Positions 21,956 to 33,719 of a stretch of DNA of 64,000 bases are shown one piece after another. Position 1 is the first letter of the stretch. Each line of letters begins with the position of its first letter. The position numbers and the translations under genes are program-made. The notes beneath the pieces were generated by a model. That model was given only the letters and a program-made list of their open reading frames with translations. It was not told the origin of the DNA and ran no database searches. This stretch comes from Cinnamomum chago (taxonomy: Eukaryota; Streptophyta; Magnoliopsida; Laurales; Lauraceae): positions 37,753,501-37,817,500 of the forward strand of contig CP142460.1 in NCBI GenBank assembly GCA_038049695.1, in the 5' to 3' direction.

Positions 21956-23689
21956 TGGCGGGACAGCCCCCTTTTTGCAAAATTTCCAACTTTTGCACAT
22001 TTCAAAGTTATTTCTTTGGGGGACCTTTTGGCCACTAAATCAAGCTTGGAAAACATGTTTTAAAGATTATAATGGTTTTTAAAACATGACATAAAAAGCC
22101 TAAAAAGATTCAAAACTTTTAAAACAAAGGCTTGCTTGATTTCTTGAAAACTCTTTTCTAAAAACTAATGCATCCAAGTTTTAAAAACAAATCATGCATA
22201 AATCAATACATTTACAAATCTTAAAACCAATGCATGAATAAAACAAGATTTCAAGTTTTCTAAAACCAATGCAAGTGTGTAAATCAAATGATGCTTGAAT
22301 GAAATGCATCCATCAAATTGCAATCTATAAAAACCCTAACAATAAACATGATCCATATACTTGGTTGAATCTTTGATTGTTGTTTTCCATCATAAGAACA
22401 TCTCTCTCAAAACTAACTTATGTTTTGGATTCAACTTCTTTACAAATCATATGTTTTCATGTTTTGTTTTATCATTGGTAAATCTTAGTAACATGTTAAC
22501 CTATGATGTGTTGTATCCTTAGCATGTGTTATATTTTGAATAGATCTATTGTTTTGGATACATCACCATTGATTCATCAAAGTAGTACTTTATCTTTGGT
22601 AAATCTAAGTAGATCATGTTAATGAAATATGTAACATGATTCATATACTTTGTTGAATCATTGGTTGTTGTTTTTCCATCATAAGAAAATCTCCTTCAAA
22701 TGTATCTTATGTTTTGGATTCAACATCATTACAAATCATATGTGTATTATTGTTTTAATGTTTCACAACTTGCCTTACTTTGATTGGTAAATCATTTTCA
22801 AGTTGTCCTTATAATTACATATGATTTGTCCCCTCTTTTCAATCAAATCTATTTTTATGTTTTGAGCTTCTTTGATGATTTGATTGACATCCCTATGCAT
22901 CACATGTTTAGAGCTAATCCATTTCATACAACTTGTGTAACTTTGATATCATTAACAAGTTGTTACTTTTAACATGTGATTGCATTATATCCCCAATCAT
23001 AAATGTTTTTGAGCTAAAACTTTCAAAAGCCTTAGGCATACATTTATGAACTTTCATTTTCAAAATGATTGAGGACCACACACACACACTTCATTTGTTT
23101 TCAACTTTGCATTCATAGTGTGAGTGTGTATTTGTATTTCACTTCCATATCCGCCTATTTAAGAGGCATTGTAATGAGCTTAATAGAATCTCCATCAAGT
23201 GTACGATAGACACTAATTAGTGAGATAACCAACCTTGTGGTTGAAGAGGTTATTGCTTAGCCTTTAAAAGCATAGTGTATAGGTTGATGTTAAGCCTTGA
23301 AAAACATCAATGTAAAGGTTATTGCTTAGCCTTGGAAAGCATATTGTAAAGGTTATTGCTTAGCCTATTGAAAAGCATAAATAGTGGAAATCCGGTGGGG
23401 TGTTGGATGCACAAGCCGGTAGTGGATGTAGGCACGTTGGCCGAACCACTATAAATCCTTGTGTGATGGTGATTGCTTTGTGGTGATTCTTTTGTTAGCT
23501 TCCGCATATTGTTTGATAATCATCACATGTGACTAGTCTGTTTTAAAGAAGTTAAAATTGATTAAAATTGGTCATAGTTGAAGCTCACCCTTTTCACCCC
23601 CCCTCTAGGGTTCGGATCCCCATGGACTTACAATTTTATACTAAAAAATTGAGTTCTGGCGTGTCCCTGGTCGACCTGCACTTTTCCTC

Positions 23690-23832
23690 GGTCGACCTGG
23701 TCTCAACAGTCATAAAACTGACCGTTTGAAAAGAGCCCCAATGGCTCTATTCTCGGTCAACGTGCAGTGTGGCCGGTCGACCGGGTCCCTTAAGTCGGTC
23801 GATCGACCGACCACACAGCAGGTCGACCCGGG
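23690..23832. repeat. GGTCGACC palindrome array, copy 2 (LTR X)
   Basis: Six intact or one-off copies, including GGTCGACCTG, GGTCGACCGGG and a compound GGTCGATCGACCGACC. They lie in the LTR X remainder directly upstream of the place where the palindromic insertion broke the TATA box. Confidence 0.8.
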
Positions 23833-24209
23833 CCTGAGACCAATTTTCCCTTAAAATTGCATAATTCAAAGTATTTCTTTGAGGGGAATTTTGGGCCAAT
23901 GAATCGAGCTTGGATTCATGATTTAAATCAAACTAAGAGATTTAAAAACATGAAACATAAAAACCCTAAAATGATTTGAAATATTTAAAACATAGGCTAA
24001 CTTGATTTATAAAACTTCTTTTCAAATTTAAATGCATCCAAGTTTAAAATGAAAACATGCATAAATCAATATTTCTACAAGTCTTAAAAAAACAATGCAT
24101 GTGTAAATCAAGATTTCAAGATTTTTTAAATCAATGCATGTGTGAAAATTCAAATGATGCTAAAATGATAATGCATCCATCGAATTGCAATAACACAAAT
24201 TCCCTAACA

Positions 24210-24221
24210 ATCTCCCCCTTT
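24210..24221 (-). promoter_or_regulatory. Polypurine tract of the SIRE-like element
   Basis: The minus strand reads AAAGGGGGAGAT directly before the LTR start TGTTAGGG. It marks the border between the internal region and the 3' LTR. Confidence 0.82.
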
Positions 24222-25996
24222 ACAATTTGATGGGAACTCACCCATCACTGAATTTGCACACTAAGTCTTCCGCTCCCTCCTAAGTTGACATTTTCTCGCC
24301 CTTTGACATTAAATTTCCAAGATATGTACACATGAAATAAGGAAAATACCTTTTAGAAGCACTCGTTAACAAAAGAAATCGAAACTGAAATACATAACAA
24401 GGTATCATGTATGTAAGTAGTCTCTAAGGGTTCAAAGCCAAAACAAAGGTGAATTTGATCAAAACTAATACTTCCTATGAATGTTTACACTCCCCCTCAA
24501 TCCATTCTCTCATTTTGTTAACATGTTGACAAAGATTTAACTATGTAGAGTAAGAAGAAGATGATTTTACCAATTGAGGGTAAACTTCAAGGAAATGATT
24601 AGACACGTTTAACTATAGAGCTCAATATGATCAAGTTATCAATATAAAGAGCAAGGTCAAGGAGATGAGATGGGGGGTTACATGGCATAACATCAATTAA
24701 TATAACTATGAAAATAATTTGCTATAAAAGTTTTGAAATCATTTCATCCAATCATTAATTATGACTATCATGTGCAAGATGAGTAAAATGAAATTCAAAC
24801 ATGAAGTCGACCTCAACCATTAACCGACCAAGATTATGATTACATAAACATGGTGGTCATGTGATTTACCTATATGAGCAAGAGAGGTGGCAAACATGAA
24901 AGTTATGATGCTAATGAAATGTGACATGGAACAAAAATATATTACTATCAAGTTCAATCCAATGTACATGGTCTATCAGATTCTCAAGATATGACAACAA
25001 TCGAAAATGATACTAATTGAAACCAATTGAATATGACAAGATGATTAATAGCAAGGATGTGACAAACACAAAAATCCCATCAAGCATCATGAATGAATAT
25101 TCATCATTTTTAATGATATAACTAATGAGCATAGTGATGAACAAGTTAAATTGCGTAAAAGGATATAGCTTGGTGATGCATGCAATTTTCAAAGTGTCAA
25201 AATCATATGAATTCAACATCTATAAGATATCCATCAAACAATAGATATAACTATGAAATACAAGGAATGCATTTTAAAGAGGTTCATATGATTAAGATCA
25301 CTACTATGAAGTTGAAACATGTATAAAGATGACATCACTTAGAGAATGTACATGAATCAACATCATAAGCATCCATTTAAAAAAAATGACTAGAAATAAC
25401 AAAAGATTGATTTTTGAGTTTTAGTATGATATCTATAAATATAACTATGATCACAATAATACATGGAACCAATTGACATTTGCAAATAAAATGAATGTAA
25501 CCAAATGAGCAAAGATGCAAATAGCTTATAACAACATTTATTTCCATTTCTAAAATGATATAACCAAATGCACAAGGAAATGAGAACATGAAACATGCTT
25601 TGATGATTATAACTAATAATGTTTTAGAGCATTTCCATTCATAAAATCTTCAAATCATTTCAATAAACAAAATCCAACAATGAGCATAAAAAGAATGATT
25701 TTGAAGATAACACATTATCAATTTTCAAGTTTGCATTTTAAAAGATATAACTTATTTGAAACACATAAAAGTTGATTTTTCAAAACAATTATTTTCCATA
25801 TTAAAGTATAACTTAGAAATCCATGAAAAATCCAAATTGATTCAAATCATTTGTTTTTTAAAAATAATCTAACTATGACATCCACACAAATGATTTTGCA
25901 ACAACAATCGATTATGAATAATCTAGCTATGAAAGCTTTTGAAATCACTAAATGTGATCAAAAAGCAAATCTAACATGATGAAATTATAATAAAAT
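24222..25996 (-). other. Non-coding spacer with recurring ATAACTATGA motif
   Basis: This AT-rich stretch, continued at 27620-27823, takes the place where pol would be expected. ATAACTATGA-like motifs recur about every 60-110 bp, for example near 24705, 25245, 25440, 25600, 25745, 25870, 25925, 27645 and 27710. Each is followed by variable sequence rich in CAAATGATTTT. Small frames here are short and lack family features. It looks like a decayed tandem array. Confidence 0.6.
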
Positions 25997-27619
25997 TGAG
26001 AGTCCGGGATCCTAACCTTAGAGGGGAGGTGAATAGGGTGAGATACAAGTTAGTGACCAATTATGCCAAATTTTAACTTCTTTAAAATTAACCAGTCACT
26101 AGTAATGATTATCAAACAAAATGCGGAAGCTAAGAAAAACAATCACCACAAAGCATGCATCATCATACAATGATTTATAGTGGTTTGACTTCAATGCCTA
26201 CATTCACTACCGGCTTGTAATCCAACACCCCACCGGATTTTCACTATCTATGCTTTTCAAAAGGTTAAGCAATAATTTTTACAATATGCTTTCCAAGGCC
26301 AAGCAATAACCTCTTACACTATGCTTTCCAAGACTAAGCAATAACCTCTACAATGATGTTTTTCTAGGCTAAACAACAACCTATCAATGTGCTTTTTTAG
26401 GCTAAGCAGTAACTTTTACAAGAAGAATATTTTCTCTTAAAGTAATGTCTATATAAACACTAAAAGAGATACAATTTAAGCTCAATTACACTGCCTCTAA
26501 AATAGGCGGATATGAAATTGAAAATTTAACTCACACAAACACTATATGAATGTAAATGTGTATGCTCATGATGTGTGTCTGTAATAACTTCAATCAAGTT
26601 AAAAAGTAAGTTGAATCAATATATGCTCAAAGCATTTAAAAGTTTAAGGCACATAAAAGATTTTGATTGAAGTGAAATACAAATCACATGTATGGATACA
26701 AACTTGCTAATGATATGAAAATCAAAGGCTCACAAGTTGTATGAAACTAATTAACTCTAAACATGTGATGCATGAGCAATATTGTTTTCAAAACCAAATA
26801 AATTTAATTAAGGTTTAAATGAATGAAAACAACAAATAAAGTTCCAACCAAGTAAATGAATCATGCTATAAAAGAAATCAAATATTTAGACTAAGCATGA
26901 TTAAAGAAGATTTTAAAACAAACTTGGTTTGAAATCAAAGTGAAGAATCCAATCCAACTTAGATCAAAGATTAAATGAAGAATGGATTCAACACATCATA
27001 GTTATCATGCTGAAAATCATTTACCAATAATTTAAACAAAGCATATAACTTATGATTAATAAAAGTAAAGCTTACTTAGAGATTTAACTTCATTGATCCC
27101 AGCTTTTAGCTTCACTAATGACCCCTTGGTGTCTCTTGGTTCATTCCTCCCTTTTTTTTTGTTTCCAAACTCCTCAAGAGTGGCTCTTAGTTCCACTTTG
27201 ATCCACACTTTTTACAAAGGAATGAACCTCATTTTATACTGTGGGTCGACCCGGGCCTAGAGACCAATTTCCCCAAAAATGCATATTTCAAAGTAATTTC
27301 TTGCAGCGACTTTTGGGCCAATGAATCAAGCTTGAAATCATTATTTAAATCAAACTAAGAGGTTTAAAAACATGAAACATAAAAAGCTTGAAATGATTTG
27401 AAAGATTAAAATATAGGCTAGCTTGATTCGTAAAACTTCTTTTCAAAACTAATTTCATACAAGTATAAAATCAAAACATGCATAAATCAATATTTCTACA
27501 AGTCTTAAAAACAATGCATGTGTAAATCAAGACTTTTTAAATCAATACATGTGTGAAAATTCAAATGATGCTAAAATGATAATGCATCCATCAAATTGTA
27601 ATATACATAATCCCTAACA
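25997..27619 (-). mobile_element. SIRE-like solo LTR inside the SIRE-like element
   Basis: A 1623-bp LTR in minus orientation with terminal TG and CA, alignable to the 5' LTR at 32460-34265. Flanks are AAAAT (25992-25996) and CAAAT (27620-27624), four of five bases equal, fitting a mutated target duplication. No internal sequence remains. A TATA box lies at 27231-27238. It keeps only one GTCGACCC motif (about 27243) of the promoter array, so that part is deleted. Confidence 0.8.
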
Positions 27620-27823
27620 CAAATGATTTTGAAAACCATGATATGTAACTAGAATGGTGCATGAAGACAAAATCAATTGATCACAAATAAACATTATATT
27701 TTAAGAAATGTAACTATGAAAGAACAAAATGCAAATGTAATTATGACCAAAAAAAGGATTTAACTAGAAAGGATAGGTTGGTCAAGGAGGTTCAAGGCCG
27801 TAAGGTTTGTCTATGTATCTAAC

Positions 27824-28418
27824 TTAAGGAATCCACTTAAGGTCTTGAGAGGGTTGATCTTTGAGGTCTAGTTTCGAAGTCCCAAAAACTTTAGGAGATT
27901 TGACTTGATAAGATTTTAATTTTGACTTATAACCATGATATTTAGATTTGACTAAATTTAGCTTAGATGGGTGATTAGTCTTTTGAGGTTGGTGAGTTTG
28001 TTTCTTAGGGGATTGATTCATTTTTCTTTTCTTCTTTTTTCCTCCCTTTATTTGACTTTCGAATTTTAAATTTAACTTTGTTACTTTCTTCAAAAATTCT
28101 TTCATGTGTTGATTTAAGGGAGATAGGTTGAGAATCTTTTTGTTGATAGATTCTTTTATACTTGGTTTAACTTGTTTAACCTTTTTAGAATCTATTTTAG
28201 GAGACTCATTTTTAATTGATTTAACTTGTTTGATCTTCTTGGAGTCTTCCTTGATTTTTAGTGTCTTACTCTTCATAGATTTTGATTCTACTTTCTTGGG
28301 TTCATAGATAGGTTTAGACACATGGCTTCTTCTTAGTTTGCACTCAAACCTAAAATGCCCTTTAATGCCACAATAATTACATTTAGTCATGGGCAAGGAA
28401 GAATAAGTACTAGAGAAT
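27824..28418 (-). pseudogene. SIRE-like gag, C-terminal part with zinc knuckle
   Basis: A minus-strand frame containing a CCHC knuckle (CNYCGIKGHFRFEC), then a long lysine- and serine-rich tail ending in a stop at 27824. Across the solo LTR at 28419-31521 the frame joins the upstream gag part at 31522 without a shift once the LTR and one AGAAT copy are set aside, so the gap is a pure insertion. The knuckle would bind RNA in the virus-like particle. No pol follows the stop. Confidence 0.8.
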
Positions 28419-28922
28419 TGTAAGACCCCGACCCGAGTGAACCCGATTAGTGCTAATTAAGTTACGTGTTAGTGCTAAGCTTGATTAGTGATTTTGGCTA
28501 AGTTGGGCTTGGAATAGCTTTGATTCTAGTTTTGGGCTACTTTGAATGCTTTGGTAACTAGTAGGACCCCTTGGGGGTTCCTTTTCATGACATTGCACAT
28601 GTTTGGGGATTTATCGGAGATTTTTGCATTCATGGTTTTAATCCCGTTTTATTGGTATTGTTATTTCATTTAACTTTCATGTTGATCCCGTGTCCATTTG
28701 AGATCCCGAAACCCGATTTCATAGCCTTGAGGGCAAAATAGTCATTGCACACAAAATATGTACCCAAAACTTGACATTCCCGAAACCCGCGAAACATATA
28801 CTTTTGGAAACTAGATATTTCGACGATCATTTCTTCCTTCTTCGTCGAATTCATTAGAATCCCCGAAAGAGATGATTTCAGCCCAATTAGATTGGTTAGT
28901 GGTGGAGCCCACTCCTTACTTG

Positions 28923-28930
28923 TTTATAAG
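28923..28930 (+). promoter_or_regulatory. TATA box of the Tekay-like solo LTR
   Basis: TTTATAAG followed by GTGAACC, in the same relative place as in LTR-A (9502-9509). A CT-rich leader and an AAGTAAGT splice-donor-like site (about 29174) follow. Confidence 0.55.
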
Positions 28931-29754
28931 GTGAACCTTTCCCTTCCATTTCCTTTTTCCAGCACAAAAAGAACCTAGGGTTTGCTTTTGGCAACTTTTC
29001 TTCTTCTTCTTGCTTCTTCATCCTCAATCCACCCCCAAGCTTGCACCAATAGGAGAGTTGAGGTCATCTTCTTCTTCACCTCCTTGAGAGCTTCCTCTTG
29101 TTAGTTTTGTGGAGAAAACCCTCCATTCCAAGACCTCCTTTGAGCTTACCATTGCCACTAGAAGACCTTACAAGTAAGTTTTCCCCTTCATCTTCTAGAT
29201 TGGTGTTCCTTTGGCCTTATAGAAGCTTCACCTCCATTATTGTAAAGTTTCCTTGTTATTTCATTGTTTGACCATTTTAGGGTTTGTTTGTTTGGGGTTT
29301 TTGCTCATAGTTTGGATTCCTTGCTTGGAAGAGTATTAGAGCTTGATTTCATTGTTAGAAGACCCAAGGCAAGTGGATGTTTTGATTTTTATAAGCTTTC
29401 AATGATTTTGGTATTTTCCACTCATGCCTATTTATTGCATTGGTTTGAAATAAATGTCCATGTTAGAGTTTGGTAGTGCATTTATGACTTATAAGTGTAT
29501 TGGTGAATGTCACTTAATTCTCTTCTTGTTTGTACTAAATGTACTCTATGGTGAAATGGTTTCCTTCTTCCTTTGTATGGAATGGGATGTGGATGGAAGA
29601 AGTGATGGAGTGAACACATAATGGGGTTTTGAAGAAGTGTAGATAGAGGCATTGGAGGAGCTCTTAGCTCAATTTTATTGTAGGGACCAAGTGGAAGTGG
29701 GGAGAATGGTTTTGAGGAGGAGAAAGGGCTTAAATCTGAACACAGTGGGTGATT

Positions 29755-30110
29755 CCCGCACCTGGCGGTCAGCCTGCGGTCAACCGGCGGCTAGCCGCCT
29801 GGTGACTGGCGGCTAACCGCCAGCTAGCCGAAATGTCACGGTTGCTTTTCCAGAGAGCACACTTCTCCACCTGAAAACTTGGTCAGCTCCACGGTTAGCC
29901 AGCGGCTAACCGCCGAACCCATCGGCGGCTAACCGCCAGCTAACCGCACCTTGGCGGTTAGCTTTCCAGTAAGCTGCATTTTGGCAGCCCGCCGCGGTCA
30001 GCCAGCGGCTAGCCGCCCATCCCAGCGGCGGCTAACCGCCCGGTGACCGAAATTTCCCAGGTTTCGGAGAGCTCCTCGCTCGAGCGAACTCTCCGGTTCG
30101 CTTGAGCGCT
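29755..30110. repeat. GCGGCTAACCGC and GCTCGAGCGA palindrome arrays
   Basis: At least eight copies or near copies of GGCGGCTAACCGCC and GCGGCTAGCCGC lie in 29755-30065. They are followed by GCTCGAGCGA and a TCGCTTGAGCG variant at 30079-30107. GC content is far above the flanks. Sister LTRs carry the GCTCGAGCGA type in the comparable place (57740-58020, 63478-63640). Confidence 0.85.
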
Positions 30111-31521
30111 GAGCTTTGTCGGTCAAAGGAGATTCACTAGGCATTGTATGAGGCTATTCGAGAAAGAAACCATATCACGAAGATGTCATTCGAAGTTTTG
30201 AAAATTCAAAGTGTATAAGGAGCCCGGAATGTCTTCAAACTCAAGGAGTACCAAGTTATCATTACAATCGACATACGGGACCCCTATTCACCTTAAACAA
30301 ATCTTGAAACCAGTATTTTAACCGAAATTCTTATAGTTCATTGTTTCACTTCATTCCAAGATTTGTATTATATGATTTGTTTTCCCGAAAGCATGATAGT
30401 TACACTAGTAACAATTATTTGCCCCAAAATGTATTGCCCGACATGAAATGACAGTGTGCCCTTGAGCACCCCCGTCTTGTTCGTTTATTTATTGTACTTG
30501 ATTTACTTGCATATATCTCGATTTGTTATTTGACCTATGAGTTGGCATCACTAAACTTGGATACCTTGTCGGTTTGATCCACCGACTTGGAGATCCCTCT
30601 CCCGTCCCGCCAGTTGCAGTTTGGATCCCGATACCCGGTCTATTACCGTGGTCCCGCCCCGATACCCGGTTAGCTACCGTGGTCCCGTCCCGTATATTTA
30701 TATTGTATATATGATTTGCGTTGAATCTCCTCACCGTGAGTGACTGAGATCAACGTCCCGTTATACTGTTGTCACTTTAGTGACAGAGGACTTAGCTTTA
30801 TGTGATTGTCATCTTGTTAGTTCCCGATTCCTTGGTTACCTTATATGGTTTTACCTTACTTACCTGTTTTCTAACAAGTGATTTATCTATTTTATGAAAG
30901 TTCTTGTTTAAACAGATTTCTATGCTTTTCAAGGTATTCCCTTTATTATTATATGTTATTGTATTCTTCTCATTCTCTTGCCAGACCGTCGTGTCTGACC
31001 CAATTGCTTTGGTACTCAGGTCCCGTTGCCGGTTTCCTTGAGGAGGAGCCAGAGGAGGTGGTAGGTGAGCCGCAACCTCTAGTCGAGTGGCGCGCTGACG
31101 ATGTCATGTAGACATCGGGTTGCTAAGAGAGGCGTAACATTTTGAGGGGAACTATTTAACCATTCATTGGGTTATTGTTTTGTTTATATTGGCCTCTAAT
31201 TTTTGGGAAATGTAATTAAATGATATTTGTATAAACTTTAACTCACTTTGGGTAACATGCTTTAGATCATTGCTCTTTCTGATACAGTTTTGATATTTGA
31301 TGTAAATGCTTTCACGACTATAGATAGTCTGACTATTTGATTTGCTACATGCTTCCGCACTTTAAAAGAAATGTTCATTGATGGTTGTGATATCCTCATC
31401 GCGGACACCTGTGGGAAATTAAATAAACGTTGTTATCATTTTAACAGATGTAATGTGGATCATCATTTAGTCCCGATTCCGGATTGGTTCCTTCGTGGGG
31501 GCCCGGTCCGGGGTCGTGACA

Positions 31522-32360
31522 AGAATGAGGACTCACCTTTCACAAATGTGTTGGTGAAGGTAGGGTCATGTGAAATATACCTATCAAATCCAAGACCCGT
31601 CCTATCTCTTTGAGATTTACCCAATTTAAATAACTTCTCAAATTTCTCTTCACCTTGGGTAAATTTGCACTTATACTTTTGTTTGTAGCTTTCAAGTTGA
31701 GTGACTTGGTTTATAAGGATTGAATTTTCATTTTTAAATTTTAATAATTCATTTTCAATTCCCTTATTGTTGTTTAGTTCTTCATGGGCAAGTTTTAAAT
31801 CAAATTTAAGTTCATTAATAACATTAGATCCAAGTTCTAGAGTTTTTATCTTATTTTGAGCATTAGATAAATTTTCCTTAGAAATAGTCAACTTGGATTC
31901 TAGGTCGTTAATATTTTTGTCTTGCCTTTGTAATTGATCTCTTAGTTTTGAATTTTTCCTTATTAGGATCATCATTTCCTATTTTTAATTTATTTAGTTC
32001 ATCTTTAATATTATATAGGTTATGCAAAGAGATCATAAACTTAGAGTCTAAACAATGTATTACTTCTTCTTTCTCTCTAAGTTCATCTTTTGAAGAAACT
32101 AATTCTTTGTTTAGCTTTTTAGATTCTTCTTTTAATTTTTTATATTTCTTAACAAACTCTTAGGAAAAAGTACATAAATCATCATAAGCTTGTTGAATGT
32201 CATCTTCATTTTCATCATTTTCTTCTTCTTTTAAATCAAATTGAGATTTATTAAATTCAAAGTTTGAATCTCCAAAAGATGGAAGAAGGAGGGGTCTAGA
32301 AGAATCTATACAAGAATCAACACAATCTAACATAGTGGAATCCATTCTAATGATCTTCAT
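31522..32360 (-). pseudogene. SIRE-like gag, N-terminal and coiled-coil part
   Basis: Minus-strand gag starting near 32345-32360 (MKIIRMDST or the second Met). An acidic stretch (EEENDENEDD) is followed by a stop near 32160. A shifted frame then gives a long heptad-like coiled coil (about 31975-31650) with QRQDKNINDLESKL and TQLESYKQKYK, and a GLGFDRYI motif near 31600. Known SIRE-type gags share this coiled coil, GLG(F/Y)D motif and knuckle order. One stop and at least one frameshift make it non-functional. Confidence 0.78.
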
Positions 32361-32446
32361 GAAAACACAACACTAGGGTTTTAACTCTAGGTTTTTACAC
32401 CTAATCAAGAGTTCCAAAGCACTTGATCCTAATATAGAGCACAATG

Positions 32447-32459
32447 CTCTGATACCAAA
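32447..32459 (-). promoter_or_regulatory. Primer-binding site of the SIRE-like element
   Basis: The minus strand reads TTTGGTATCAGAGC next to the LTR end CTTTCA (32460 on plus). It is an initiator tRNA-Met type site and proves that 32460-34265 is the 5' LTR. Confidence 0.85.
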
Positions 32460-32487
32460 TGAAAGTTCAGAATCCTAACCCGAAGGA

Positions 32488-32488
<1 letters not shown>

Positions 32489-32523
<35 letters not shown>
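32489..32523 (+). repeat. Poly-G run of 35 followed by GGT repeats
   Basis: An uninterrupted run of 35 G on the plus strand, then five TGG units. Sister LTRs have only a G7-8 run here (for example after CCTAGA at about 20055), so the tract expanded in this copy or reflects a sequencing or assembly artefact. On the plus strand it could form G-quadruplexes. Confidence 0.8.
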
Positions 32524-32524
<1 letters not shown>

Positions 32525-33719
32525 GGTGGTGGTGGTTGAGCTACAAATTAGTGACCAATTATTACAAATTTTAACTTCTTTAAAATTAACTAGTCACAAG
32601 TGATGATTATAAAATTAAATGCGGAAGCTAAACAAAAACAATCACCACAAAGCATACACCATCACACAATGATTTATAGTGGTTCGGCCTCAATGCCTAC
32701 ATCCACTACTGGCTTGTGATCCAACACCCCACCGGATTTTCACTATTTATGCTTTTGAATGGGCTAAGCAATAACCTCTAACAATGATGTTTTTCTAGGC
32801 TAAACAACCTATCAATGTGTTTTTCCAAGGCTAAGCAATAACCTATATACTATGCTTTTCTTAGGCTAAGTAATAACCTTTATAAGAAGAATATTTTCTC
32901 TCAAGGTAGTGTCTACACAAACACTAAAAGGGATACAATTTAAGCTCAATTACAATGCCTCTAGAAAAGACGGATATGAAATTGAAAATCTAACTCACGT
33001 AAACACTATATGAATGCAAATGTGTATGCTCATTATGTGTGTGTGATAACTTTAACCAAGTTAAAAAGTAAGCTCAATCAATATGTGCTCAAAGCATTTA
33101 AAATTTAAGGCACATAAAATGTTTTGATTGAAGTGAAATGCAAATCACATGTATGAATACTAACTTGTTGATGAAGTGAAAATCAAAGGCTCATAAGTTG
33201 TATGAAACTAATTAACTCTAAACATGTGATGCATGTACAATGTTGTTTTCAAAACCAAACTAATTTAACTAAGGTTAAATGAATAAAAACAACAAATAAA
33301 TATTCAACCAAGTAAATGAATCATGCTAGAAAAGAAATCAAAGATTTTGGCTAAGCATGATTAAAGAAGATTTTAAAACAAACTTGGTTTGAAATCAAGG
33401 TGAAAAATCCAATCTAACTTGGATCAAAGATTAAATGAAGAATGGATTCAACACATCATAGTTATCATGCTAAAATTCATTTACCAATAATTTAAACAAA
33501 GCATATAACATATGATTAATAGATGTAAAGTTTACTTAGAGATTTAACTTCATTGATTCAAGCTTTAGCTTTACTAATGACCCCTTGGTCTCTCTTAGTT
33601 CATTCCCCTTTTCCTTGTCTCCAAACTCCTCAAAAGTGGCTAAAATGTTCAACTTTTTCCTACTTCTTTTACAATGGAATGAACCTCATTTTATACTAAA
33701 AAATTAAGTTCTGGTGTGT

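Larger units (their letters stand above)
20028..23632. mobile_element. Palindromic LTR insertion with U5 sequence at both ends
   Basis: It begins TGTAAGTCCATGGGGATCC and ends with the exact reverse complement. It is flanked by perfect 5-bp duplications ATTTT (20023-20027, 23633-23637). 20028-22341 is one complete SIRE-related LTR on the minus strand (U3 start TGTTAGGG at 22341, TATA near 21787). 22342-23632 is an inverted copy of only its R-U5 side, matching 20028-21419. Arms are about 1.39 and 1.29 kb; the difference is mostly one extra copy of a roughly 110-bp repeat in the left arm. The 62-codon frames at 20791-20979 and 22784-22972 are the same arm sequence on opposite strands and differ at two residues. 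No coding function is seen. Confidence 0.85.
19112..24209 (-). repeat. 3' LTR (X) of the SIRE-like element, interrupted
   Basis: LTR sequence is 19112-20027 and 23638-24209; a 3605-bp insertion separates them. Removing it with one ATTTT copy restores the sequence seen uninterrupted at 33681-33712. About 360 bp at the U5 end are absent and predicted to lie left of the window, beyond Copia-2. The LTR ends CCCTAACA against the polypurine tract. Confidence 0.82.
28419..31521 (+). mobile_element. Tekay-like solo LTR in the SIRE-like gag
   Basis: A 3103-bp LTR from TGTAAGACCCC to GGGTCGTGACA. It has perfect 5-bp duplications AGAAT at 28414-28418 and 31522-31526. It has no internal region, so it is the scar of recombination between two LTRs. 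It holds a TATA box (28923-28930), palindrome arrays (29755-30110), CCCGATACCCGG repeats (30630-30690) and the CCAGACCGTCGTGTCTGACCC block (about 30983). The Tekay/Del assignment rests on the same LTR type flanking a Tekay-like pol at 56158-62285. Confidence 0.92.

Noticed and set aside
20791-22972. Nearly identical 62-codon frames on opposite strands
   Set aside because: They arise from the two arms of the inverted LTR repeat; two copies of one non-coding sequence.
6549-32459. GGTATCAGAGC matches as possible tRNA genes
   Set aside because: Only the primer-site length is present; no cloverleaf or promoter boxes A and B surround them.
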